Source: Streptomyces sp. B1I3 (GTDB taxonomy: Bacteria > Actinomycetota > Actinomycetes > Streptomycetales > Streptomycetaceae). From it: a DNA stretch of 64,000 nt. The notes below the pieces were generated by a model, which was given only the letters and a program-made list of their open reading frames with translations, was not told the DNA's origin and searched no databases. This document shows, one piece after another, positions 32,546 through 39,949 of this stretch (positions are counted from its first letter, which is position 1; each line of letters begins with the position of its first letter). Where the stretch lies: contig NZ_JAUSYD010000001.1 in NCBI RefSeq assembly GCF_030816615.1, forward strand, positions 3,742,501 to 3,806,500, given 5' to 3'. Made by a program: the position numbers and the translations under genes.

Positions 32546-33002
32546 GAAGCATTGCGCTCGCTGACCACCACGGAGCTGGTTCGGCGGCTGACCGCCGTCC
32601 GTCCGGGCACCGATCTGGCAGAGCCGGCTACAGACCGCAGGGCAGCTGCTGGTCACCGCTGGCGACAACCCTGACCGGCTCGCCTCAGAAGCCTCTTTCG
32701 CTCACCTGTGCGCTGCCGCCCCCGTGCCAGCTTCCTCCGGTCGCACCGACCCGGCCCACCGACTCAACCGCGGCGGAGACCGCCAGGCCTACCGGGCACT
32801 GCACACCATCGTGCTGGTCCGCATGCGTCACGGCCCGCGCACCCGCGATTACGTGGCACGACGCGCCCTCGAAGGACTCAGGACGAAGGACATCTTCAGA
32901 TGCCTCAAGGGCTTCGTCGCACGAGAGGTCTACCGCCACCTCATCAGCGCACCCAGCACCGAACCATCAGCATCCGCCGCACCGCGACTTGACGATCTAT
33001 AG
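32546..33002 (+). pseudogene. IS110-family transposase remnant
   Basis: The first part encodes EALRSLTTTELVRRLTAVRP and GTDLAEPAT in one frame. After an internal deletion the reading continues in another frame with TAGQLLVTAGDNPDRLASEA, then HRLNRGGDRQAYRALHTIVL and EGLRTKDIFRCLKGFVAREV. These are the middle and C-terminal (transposase_20) parts of IS110 enzymes. The N-terminal DEDD catalytic domain is missing. It is inactive. Confidence 0.8.
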
Positions 33003-33019
33003 GAGCTTCAGAGTCAAGC

Positions 33020-33472
33020 TCAGCTTGTTTCGCAGACCAGGGTTTCGGAACGTGTGTACCTGGTGCCGTTGACCTCTACCCACCCACTGACGTAGGCGCA
33101 TTGAGTATCAGCTTCGGAGACGTAGATTCCTCCGGCATAAGTGTCGTAGAGGCCGGTGTCATTCCAGGACGTCGCCCACTTCCAGTGGCGCAGACGAATC
33201 TCCATTCTGTGCTGGCCCGACCGATTGTCGTAGGTCTTCGCGCAGTATGTACCGCTACCGGAACTGTCATACCAGACCTGGATCTGGCCCACACTGTCTG
33301 GAAGCCCGATGGTCCTCACCAGGCTGCCCTTGCACGGGCCATCGAACGGACCCGCGTAGCCCGCCGGAGCCGCGGACGCGGTGCTCACCCCACCCAACGT
33401 GACACCCACCACGACCCCGCAGATCGCAGCGCCGGATAAGATGTTCCTTTTCATCGTGGATATCTTGCTCAC
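33020..33472 (-). CDS. Small secreted protein, function unknown
   Basis: A 150-residue exported protein. GTG 33472 is preceded by a full AAGGAGG ribosome-binding site at 7 bases, the best in the island. The signal peptide runs MKRNILSGAAICGVVVGVTL to a likely cleavage at ASAAPAG. The mature domain of about 114 residues contains four Cys (FDGPCKG, GTYCAKTYDN, DTQCAYVSG, TLVCETS), probably two disulfides, with a Tyr/Trp/Gly-rich beta pattern (GLYDTYAGGIYV) similar to small spore- or wall-associated secreted proteins of Streptomyces. I do not recognise a characterised family. Intact and well expressed by its signals, unlike the decayed sequence around it. Confidence 0.75.
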   Translation of the reverse strand: MSKISTMKRNILSGAAICGVVVGVTLGGVSTASAAPAGYAGPFDGPCKGSLVRTIGLPDSVGQIQVWYDSSGSGTYCAKTYDNRSGQHRMEIRLRHWKWATSWNDTGLYDTYAGGIYVSEADTQCAYVSGWVEVNGTRYTRSETLVCETS

Positions 33473-33716
33473 TGATTTCCCTCCTTTTCCGCTTAGTCAA
33501 TCGGGCAGACCTCCCGATCGGTGTTCGAATATGCACCGTAGCGTCGCCGGGCGCTGCAGCGCATCTGCCTGCACCGAGATTGGCTAGTAAAAGTGCTCCT
33601 GGCTTACATTCACGGAGGAAACGATCATTCGACTGCGCGACCGGGGCCAACCCGATCCACCCGGGCATGCACCGATCAACCCGCTCGGCGAAGATCATTT
33701 CACTGAGGAAACCTCA

Positions 33717-34317
33717 TTGGCTGGAGGGGGCGGCGAGCTGGTCTCTCCGCGAGCAGCTTCCCGCTCCAGATCCCACGGGACTCGATCTTCCGGATTGCTG
33801 CCGGCCGCCTGGGAGAAGAGCCTGGCCTCACGACGCTGTTCCAACGCGCTCAACGCGTACGGACGCGCCTTCGAATACTTCACGGAAGAAGCGACATCCG
33901 ATGCCGGCGCGCGGTTCGCCGCAGTAATCCAGGCCATTGCGGGCACTCACTCACACTCCGACGCACAAAAGGCAGCAGCTCAGCATCTGCTCAGCGCATC
34001 AGCTCCAGGCACTCTCACGGAATCACAGGCCGCGCAAGCCGCAGAGAACATCCTGATGCACACCTTCGCCACGAAACCGTCTACTTCGGCCGATTGCGTG
34101 GGCCGAGTCCCTTGGCGGCATGGGGCTAGGCATGCTCTCCGCAGACGGTGACCCCTCCCGCACCCACCACTTGATGACCGGCGTCCTCCAGCACCTGGGC
34201 CGCGACATCCTCATCCACGACCTCGGCGGCCCAGCCCACGCCCCGGAAGCGATCCTGCAAGAGCTAGACGGCATCCGCAGCGGGTGGATCACGATCGGTC
34301 CACCCATCCCCAAGTGA
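33717..34317 (+). pseudogene. Frameshifted gene of unknown function
   Basis: Two frames appear to be parts of one gene. The first (from TTG 33717, after GAGGAAA) has a poor N-terminus but then a credible helical stretch, LNAYGRAFEYFTEEATSDAG to QAAQAAENILMHTFATKPS (about 33850-34085). The second, in another frame, continues AWAESLGGMGLGMLSADGDP to SGWITIGPPIPK (about 34095-34317). A single frame change near 34085-34100 would join them. I do not recognise the product. The original start is uncertain. Confidence 0.35.
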
Positions 34318-34402
34318 TCCTCACCGCCACCCGGCCAGCGCGGCGTCCGGTGAACCGGTGGCGACCGCTCACGCATCGCTCACGCACAGGGCCCCGAACA
34401 AC

Positions 34403-34440
34403 GGAGCGCCCCGACCAGTCGAAACCGGACGGGGCGCTCC
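34403..34440 (-). terminator. Terminator hairpin of tRNA-Lys
   Basis: Perfect arms GGAGCGCCCCG (34403-34413) and CGGGGCGCTCC (34430-34440) lie about 40 bp beyond the tRNA 3' end on the minus strand. It is similar in arm sequence and position to the hairpin beside the left att copy. Confidence 0.75.
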
Positions 34441-34475
34441 GCCGCAGGTCAGAGGGTTTCCCCTCCCCTGCAATC

Positions 34476-34505
34476 GGTAGGCCGTGTGGGACTCGAACCC
34501 ACAAC
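34476..34505. repeat. Right att copy (attR-like) within tRNA-Lys
   Basis: This is the T-arm and acceptor portion of the intact tRNA-Lys, matching 28579-28608 at 28 of 30 positions. Just inside the island, GCTCACGCA is directly repeated (34368-34384), which could be an old recombinase arm site. Confidence 0.8.
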
Positions 34506-34551
34506 CAACGGATTAAAAGTCCGCTGCTCTGACCAATTGAGCTAACGGCCC
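34478..34551 (-). tRNA. tRNA-Lys (UUU)
   Basis: A complete 74-base cloverleaf on the minus strand: acceptor GGGCCGT/ACGGCCT, anticodon loop CTTTTAA (TTT), T-arm GTGGG-TTCGAGT-CCCAC. CCA is not encoded. It is the apparent integration target of the island to its left. Confidence 0.95.
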
Positions 34552-34666
34552 CTGATGGATCACCCCCCGAGCATAGCTGCCCCGGGCCCGGCAGCCGATC
34601 GGGTATCGGGTGCCGGGCCCGTCGTGCCCGGGCGGGAGGCACGGCGGTGTGCGGGCGGGACGCGCG

Positions 34667-36205
34667 TCAGTGTGCGGACCGGCGGTCGGGAGCGCTCGGT
34701 TTCAGGAACCAGTGGCGGGCCGACGCCAGCCACCAGGTGGCGGCGAAACCGACCACGGCCAGGACGGCCAGCGGGGCGTAGTTGAAGGTCTCCCAGGTGA
34801 CGGGGGACACCTGCGGCAGCATGAACAGGACGGTGATCACCGCCACCCAGATCACCGCGACGACGCCGACGGGCCGGGACCAGCGGCCCAGGTGCCATGG
34901 GCCGGCGGTGAAGTCGTCGCCCCGCAGCAGCCGGAGAAGGGTGGGGATGACGTAGGCGATGTAGAGGCCGATGACCGCGATGGACGTGACGGCGGCGTAC
35001 GCGGTCACGTTGATCAGGTACGGGAGGCCCAGGGCCAGTGCGCCGAGCGCGGCCAGCCAGACCGCCGCGACGGGGGTGCGGGTACGGGGGCTGACCGTGT
35101 GCCAGACGCGGGAGAAGGGCAGGGCGCCGTCGCGGGAGAAGGCGTAGATCATGCGGCTGTTGGCCGTCACCGAGGCCATGCCGCAGAACAACTGGGCCCC
35201 GATGACGACGAGCAGCAGCAGCTTGCCCGTGGTGGCCCCGAGCGCATCCAGCAGGATCTGGGCGGGCGGGGCACCGGTCGGGGAGTTCAGGGCGCCCTCG
35301 TACGACTGGATGGCGAAGGTGAACCCCAGCAGGAGCACGAATCCGGCGATCCAGGACGTCCAGATGGACCGCACGATGCCGCGCGGGCCCGCTACCGCCG
35401 CGTCGTGGGTCTCCTCCGTCATATGGGCGGAGGCGTCGAACCCGGTGAAGGTGTACTGCGCCATCAGCAGGCCGAGCATCACGACGTAGAAGCCGCTGCC
35501 CCAGCCGGTGTTGTTGACGAACTCGGTGAAGACGTACGACGCCGACCGGTGCGAGTCCGGCACGAAGGTGAGCGCACCCACGATGACGGCCACCCCGGCC
35601 ACGTGCCACCACACGCTGACGCTGTTGAGGACGGCGACGATGCCGACTCCGAAGGTGTTCAGCAGGCCGTGCAGGACGAGGATCGCCGCGAAGAGCAGGA
35701 TCGTACGGCCGGGAGTGACCTCGAAGCCGAACTGCAGGTTCAGGTAGGCCCCGAGGAAGGACGCCGCCCCGAAGTCGACCCCGGCGGTGACGGCGATCTG
35801 ACCGAGCACGTTGAACCAGCCGGTGAACCAGGCCCACGCCGCCGCCGAGCGCGGTGGCGCGAGCCGATGGGCCCAGAAGTACAGTCCGGCGGACGTCGGG
35901 TACGCCGAGCAGATCTCCGCCATCGCCAGGCCGACGAACAGCGTCATCAGGCCCACCCCGACCCATCCCCAGGTGATGAGGACGGGGCCGCCGGTGTTCA
36001 TGCCGAACAGATACAGCGTCAGGCAGCCGGAGAGCACCGAGATGATCGTGAACGAGACGGCGTAGTTGGAGAACGCGGACATCCGGCGGGCGAGGACCTG
36101 GGTGTAGCCCAGCTCGGCCAGCCGCTCCTCGTCCGAAGCGGCTGCTGACGGGCTCTGAAGGGCATCGGGCGGCGGCTCCGCCGCCACGGCTTCGTCGTTT
36201 GTCAT
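34667..36205 (-). CDS. APC-family amino acid permease
   Basis: A 512-residue secondary transporter with twelve predicted membrane helices, the normal size for the amino acid-polyamine-organocation superfamily. Helix 1 carries the family's unwound Gly-rich segment after a cytoplasmic N-terminus ending LGYTQVLARRMSAFSNYAV; the GFDASAHMTEETHDA loop and VTANSRMIYAFSRDGALPFS are typical of the BAT1/GABA-permease subgroup, which take up GABA or other amino acids with protons. The charged N-terminus (about 40 residues) and the short C-terminus are cytoplasmic. ATG 36205 is preceded by GGGGG at very short spacing. It is monocistronic by context. The exact substrate is unknown. Confidence 0.92.
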   Translation of the reverse strand: MTNDEAVAAEPPPDALQSPSAAASDEERLAELGYTQVLARRMSAFSNYAVSFTIISVLSGCLTLYLFGMNTGGPVLITWGWVGVGLMTLFVGLAMAEICSAYPTSAGLYFWAHRLAPPRSAAAWAWFTGWFNVLGQIAVTAGVDFGAASFLGAYLNLQFGFEVTPGRTILLFAAILVLHGLLNTFGVGIVAVLNSVSVWWHVAGVAVIVGALTFVPDSHRSASYVFTEFVNNTGWGSGFYVVMLGLLMAQYTFTGFDASAHMTEETHDAAVAGPRGIVRSIWTSWIAGFVLLLGFTFAIQSYEGALNSPTGAPPAQILLDALGATTGKLLLLVVIGAQLFCGMASVTANSRMIYAFSRDGALPFSRVWHTVSPRTRTPVAAVWLAALGALALGLPYLINVTAYAAVTSIAVIGLYIAYVIPTLLRLLRGDDFTAGPWHLGRWSRPVGVVAVIWVAVITVLFMLPQVSPVTWETFNYAPLAVLAVVGFAATWWLASARHWFLKPSAPDRRSAH

Positions 36206-36307
36206 GCCCCCAGCGATGCCCTGGCACGGGCGCCGGAAACGCCGCAGGGCCCGTACGCCACCGAAGTGTCGTACGGGCCCTGCGGTTCAGCCGGCTGTCA
36301 GCCGTGC

Positions 36308-38551
36308 TCAGCCGTTGCGCTTCCAGCGCGGCTTGTCGTCACGGCGGCCGAAGGTGCCGGTGCCGGTACCCGTGCCGGTGCCACCACGGTGGCCGGCCGG
36401 ACGGTCCCCGCCGGAGCGGAAGCCGGCCGCGGGACGGTCGTCGCGACGGTCACGGTTGAACGGACGGTCGCTGCCGCCGGAGCGGAAGCCACCGGACGGG
36501 CGCTCGTCACGGCGGTCACGGTTGAACGCCGGACGGTCGTTGTCACGACGCTCGAAGGGACGGCCACCACGGTCGTCGCGACGGTCACCGCCACCGGAGC
36601 GGAAGCCACCCGACGGACGCTCGTCACGGCGGTCACGGTTGAACGCCGGACGGTCGTTGTCACGACGCTCGAAGGGACGGCCACCACGGTCGTCGCGACG
36701 GTCACCGCCACCGGAGCGGAAGCCACCCGACGGACGGTCGCTGCTGCCGCGGAAGGACGGACGGTCGTTGCTGCCGCGGTAGCCGGCCCCGCCGGAGGGA
36801 CGGCCACTGCGCTCGCCGACACGGTCGTTGCCACCGCGGTAACCCCCGCGGTCGCCACCACGGTCGTCACGGCGGTCGCCGCCACGGTCGTCACGGCGGT
36901 TGAAGTTGCCCCGGTCGTCACGACGGTCGTCGCGAGCGGCCTGCTGCTCCGGGACGGACACCGCGGCGACGAGTGCGGCCTCGGCCTCGGCGGCGACCTC
37001 GGCCACCGCCGCCTCCGGGTCCTCGCCCCGCTCGCGGGCGGCACGGGCGACCAGACGGTCGGCCTCCTCGCGCAGCTCGACGGCACGGCGCTGGACGCGC
37101 TCCAGCTGCTTGGTGAGGTCGGCCGCCTCGCGCTCGGCCTGCTTGGCCGCGTTGTTCGCGGAGTCGGCCTGGACCTCGGTCAGCGAGCGGGCACCGGTGA
37201 TCTCGGCGACCTCCGGCTCGAAGACGCCCGCGCCCTGCACGATGTGACGCGAGGCGTCGACGCCCGCGTCCTCCATGAGACGGAAGATCTGGCGACGCTG
37301 GTGCGGCAGCGCCAGCGAGACGACGACACCGGACTTGCCGGCCCGGGCGGTACGGCCCGAGCGGTGCAGGTAGTCCTTGTGGTCGCCGGCCGGGTCCACG
37401 TTCAGGACCAGGTCGATGCCGTCGACGTGGATACCGCGGGCGGCGACGTCGGTGGCGACCAGGGCGTTGACGTAGCCCTTCTTGAAGTCCTCGAGCACGC
37501 GGGTACGGGCACCCTGCGTCATGCCGCCGTGCAGCGCGTCCGCCTTCACGCCGGACTCGATGAGCTGCTCGGCGATGCGGTCGGCGCCCAGCTGGGTGCG
37601 GACGAAGATGATCGTGCGGCCCTTGCGGGCGGCGATCGCGGCCGTGACCGGCGCCTTGTCCTTCGGCTTCACGACGAGGACGTGGTGGGACATGGTCGAG
37701 ACGTTGCCCTGGGCGCTGTCCACCTCGTGGGTGACCGGGTTGCTCAGGTAGCGCTTGACCAGCGTGCCGATCTCGTTCTCCATCGTGGCGGAGAAGAGCA
37801 TGCGCTGGCCGCCGCCGGGGATCTGGTCGAGCAGCTCGGTGACCTCGGGCAGGAAGCCCAGGTCCGACATCTGGTCGGCCTCGTCGAGGACGGCAACCTG
37901 GACGTTGGCCAGGGAGCAGGCACCACGGGTGATGATGTCGCGCAGGCGGCCCGGGGTGGCGACGAGGACGTCGACCCCGCGCTCCAGCGCGTAGATCTGG
38001 TTGCTCATCGACGTACCGCCGCACACGACCTTCATCTTCAGGCCGAGTACGTCGCCGTACGGCTGAAGCGCGTCCGCGACCTGCATCGCGAGCTCACGGG
38101 TCGGGGTGAGGATGATCGCGCGGGGCTTCTTCTTCTCGGTGTGACCGCCGGCCAGCGTGGCCAGGGTCGGCAGACCGAAGGAGAGCGTCTTACCGGAGCC
38201 GGTACGGCCGCGGCCCAGGATGTCCTTGCCGGCCAGGGCGTCCGGGATGGTCGCCGCCTGGATCGGGAAGGGGGCGGTCACACCGTTCTGCGCGAGCTTG
38301 CGGACGATGCCCTCGGGCAGCCCGAGCGAGGCGAACGTGACGGTCGGCTCGGCGGCCTCGGCGTTCTCGGCCTCGGCCTCGGCCTCGGGAGCGTCGGTGG
38401 TGGTGACCTCGTCGGCGGTCTCGGCGGGGATCTCCACGACCGTCTCGGGCGCCGCGGCCACGACGGCCTCGGCGCTCTCGACGACGGCGTTCGCCTCGGT
38501 GTTCTCGACGTTCTCGGGCATGACGGTGTGGTCAGAACTGGAAATTGACAT
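36308..38551 (-). CDS. DEAD-box RNA helicase with RGG-like repeat tail
   Basis: A 747-residue ATP-dependent RNA helicase. An acidic, low-complexity N-terminus (to about 70) precedes the Q motif (FPIQAATIPDAL), Walker A (GRTGSGKT), motif Ib (VATPGRLRDII), DEAD box (VLDEADQMSD), SAT and the C-terminal RecA domain with motif VI (HRSGRTARAGKSG). From about residue 520 the tail is Arg/Asp/Gly-rich with RGG-type repeats, including an exact 39-residue duplication (DNA repeat listed separately); such tails bind RNA and favour condensates. DEAD-box proteins of this CsdA/DeaD type help ribosome assembly and mRNA turnover, often in the cold. The upstream 209 bp may hold a regulatory leader, but I see no specific motif. 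Confidence 0.95.
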   Translation of the reverse strand: MSISSSDHTVMPENVENTEANAVVESAEAVVAAAPETVVEIPAETADEVTTTDAPEAEAEAENAEAAEPTVTFASLGLPEGIVRKLAQNGVTAPFPIQAATIPDALAGKDILGRGRTGSGKTLSFGLPTLATLAGGHTEKKKPRAIILTPTRELAMQVADALQPYGDVLGLKMKVVCGGTSMSNQIYALERGVDVLVATPGRLRDIITRGACSLANVQVAVLDEADQMSDLGFLPEVTELLDQIPGGGQRMLFSATMENEIGTLVKRYLSNPVTHEVDSAQGNVSTMSHHVLVVKPKDKAPVTAAIAARKGRTIIFVRTQLGADRIAEQLIESGVKADALHGGMTQGARTRVLEDFKKGYVNALVATDVAARGIHVDGIDLVLNVDPAGDHKDYLHRSGRTARAGKSGVVVSLALPHQRRQIFRLMEDAGVDASRHIVQGAGVFEPEVAEITGARSLTEVQADSANNAAKQAEREAADLTKQLERVQRRAVELREEADRLVARAARERGEDPEAAVAEVAAEAEAALVAAVSVPEQQAARDDRRDDRGNFNRRDDRGGDRRDDRGGDRGGYRGGNDRVGERSGRPSGGAGYRGSNDRPSFRGSSDRPSGGFRSGGGDRRDDRGGRPFERRDNDRPAFNRDRRDERPSGGFRSGGGDRRDDRGGRPFERRDNDRPAFNRDRRDERPSGGFRSGGSDRPFNRDRRDDRPAAGFRSGGDRPAGHRGGTGTGTGTGTFGRRDDKPRWKRNG
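36481..36736. repeat. 117-bp in-frame tandem repeat in the helicase gene
   Basis: Two nearly identical 117-bp units (36481-36597 and 36598-36714) are followed by the start of a third (36715-36736). 117 bp is exactly 39 codons, so the repeat keeps frame and encodes the Arg/Asp/Gly tail module FERRDNDRPAFNRDRRDERP and neighbouring residues. Confidence 0.95.
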
Positions 38552-38760
38552 GCGAAATGCGAAACCTCTCGGAGTCTCGGCACGCGCCCGTAACTCCGTG
38601 TTTTCGCAATTTCGACCGCCTCAATGCGGTCCAGCCACGGCAAGGGAGAGTACGCGCCACACGGCGCTCTTCTGTGTCGGCGCCGGGCAATGGATCAAAC
38701 GATCTACTACCATACGCACTCTCCCCCCAATCGTGCAAACCGGCCCCGCCGGGACAGCCC

Positions 38761-39324
38761 TCACACCGGCGCGACCTGCGGTGATGCCTTCGGGGTCGGC
38801 CACACCCCCACCCGCCCCGGCGGGCCCAGCGCATCGCTCCGGAACTGCGCGGCGGGCGAGGCCGAGGGCTGCTCCGGCGGCTGCTGCGACGGCTCCGGGG
38901 AGGCCGGGGGCGGTGACGGGGGCGGCTCCGGGGAGACCGGCGGGGGCGGCGGCTCGCCGGGCCCCGGAGCGCTCGGCTCGGGGGTCGGCAGGTGTCCGCC
39001 CAGGGTCGGCTCCGGATTCCCCGGCGCAGGGGCCGGAAGGGTGCCTCCCGGCCTGTCCGGGCGCCCGGCGGGGTGCGGGCGCGCGTCCGGCCGGCGCGAG
39101 GCGTCCCGGTCCGACTGCGCCTCGGCACGGCCGCCCCCGGAACCGGACCGGCCGGTGCCACGCACGGTGCCGCCGTCCGGCTGGGCGGACTCCCCCTGCC
39201 GGCCGGAGGGACGCGGAGGAGCCGGCTGCCCGGCGTCGTCCCCGACGCTCATGCAGCCGGTGGACACGGCGATCGTCAGCGCGGTGACGGCTGCCCGGCG
39301 GACGCGGGCGGACATGTGGCGCAC
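38761..39324 (-). CDS. Proline-rich putative lipoprotein
   Basis: A 187-residue exported protein. GTG 39324 has GGAGG about 9 bases upstream. The N-terminus RHMSARVRRAAVTALTIAV ends in STGC, a weak lipobox whose Cys could be lipidated. The rest is low-complexity: Gly/Arg/Asp, then long Pro/Ser/Glu runs (EPPPPPVSPEPPPSPPPASP), a wall-spanning type of sequence without a folded domain, and a short conserved-looking end (FRSDALGPPGRVGVWPTPKA). I do not recognise a function; it could extend through the peptidoglycan. It is upstream of and divergent from nothing obvious; the metallopeptidase gene lies 146 bp away in the same direction. Confidence 0.6.
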   Translation of the reverse strand: MRHMSARVRRAAVTALTIAVSTGCMSVGDDAGQPAPPRPSGRQGESAQPDGGTVRGTGRSGSGGGRAEAQSDRDASRRPDARPHPAGRPDRPGGTLPAPAPGNPEPTLGGHLPTPEPSAPGPGEPPPPPVSPEPPPSPPPASPEPSQQPPEQPSASPAAQFRSDALGPPGRVGVWPTPKASPQVAPV

Positions 39325-39470
39325 GGAATGGCACCTCCGGGGCGGGGAGACGGCGGGACGAGGGAGCGATGTGTCCAACTCCCCCGCACCCGCCGGGGAC
39401 ACGCCCTGGCACAACACCCGCACACGCGGCCGGTCCCAACCACCGCGCGCGGAACGCGCGCCCCTGTTCC

Positions 39471-39824
39471 TCACCCGTATCCGAGGGCGTGCAGCCGCTC
39501 GTCGTCGATGCCGAAGTGGTGGGCGATCTCGTGCACGACGGTGATCTCGGTCTCGGCGACGACGTCCTCGCGCGTCGCGCACATCCGCAGGGCCGGCCCG
39601 CGGTAGATGGTGATCCGGTCCGGCAGCACCCCCGCGTACCACTCGCCACGCTCGGTGAGCGGGGTGCCTTCGTAGAGCCCCAGCAGCTCCCGGTCCTGTG
39701 CGTCCTCGGGTTCCTCCTCGACGAACACCGCGACGTTGTCCATCAGCCGCATCAGCTCCGGCGGGACCCGGTCGAGGGCCACGCTCACCAGCTCTTCGAA
39801 CTCCTCGCGCGTCATCTCCAGCAC
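39471..39824 (-). CDS. Zincin-like metallopeptidase-type protein
   Basis: A 117-residue protein of the short metallopeptidase family (zinicin-like, DUF1025-type). The zinc motif HEIAHHFGIDDERLHALG (HExxH with a third ligand in the following Asp/His region) lies at the C-terminus; upstream are ALDRVPPELMRLMDNVAVFV and LPDRITIYRGPAL, the usual family landmarks. Members are compact cytoplasmic proteins of unknown substrate, and peptidase activity is presumed from fold. GTG 39824 is chosen; an ATG at 39815 is possible. Its start region overlaps the upstream DNA of the divergent metallophosphoesterase, with 125 bp between their starts. Confidence 0.85.
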   Translation of the reverse strand: MLEMTREEFEELVSVALDRVPPELMRLMDNVAVFVEEEPEDAQDRELLGLYEGTPLTERGEWYAGVLPDRITIYRGPALRMCATREDVVAETEITVVHEIAHHFGIDDERLHALGYG

Positions 39825-39949
39825 TCCGCCATTGTCGCGTACCCACGGCCGGAACGGGCGGGTCCTGGCGGACCGTACGCGCCACCCGCCCGGCCCACGC
39901 CTCCCCGGGGCTCCGCATGTCCGCCGCCCGATCGGGGCATACGCGCCCA

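Larger units (their letters stand above)
28579..34505. mobile_element. Decayed genomic island integrated at tRNA-Lys
   Basis: The segment is bounded by two direct copies of the 3' end of tRNA-Lys (28579-28608 and 34476-34505), the intact tRNA being at the right edge. This is the normal outcome of tyrosine-recombinase integration into a tRNA 3' end. Inside are the EACC1/caspase-kinase operon, two small secreted proteins, fragments of IS5-like and IS110-like transposases and a frameshifted gene. GC appears lower than in the flanking core, and gene density is low. I find no integrase, excisionase or replication gene, so it should be immobile. The att copies differ at 2 of 30 positions, which suggests an old insertion. 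Confidence 0.7.

Noticed and set aside
28579..34505. Active integrative element
   Set aside because: No integrase, excisionase, replication or transfer gene can be read on either strand, and the transposases inside are broken.
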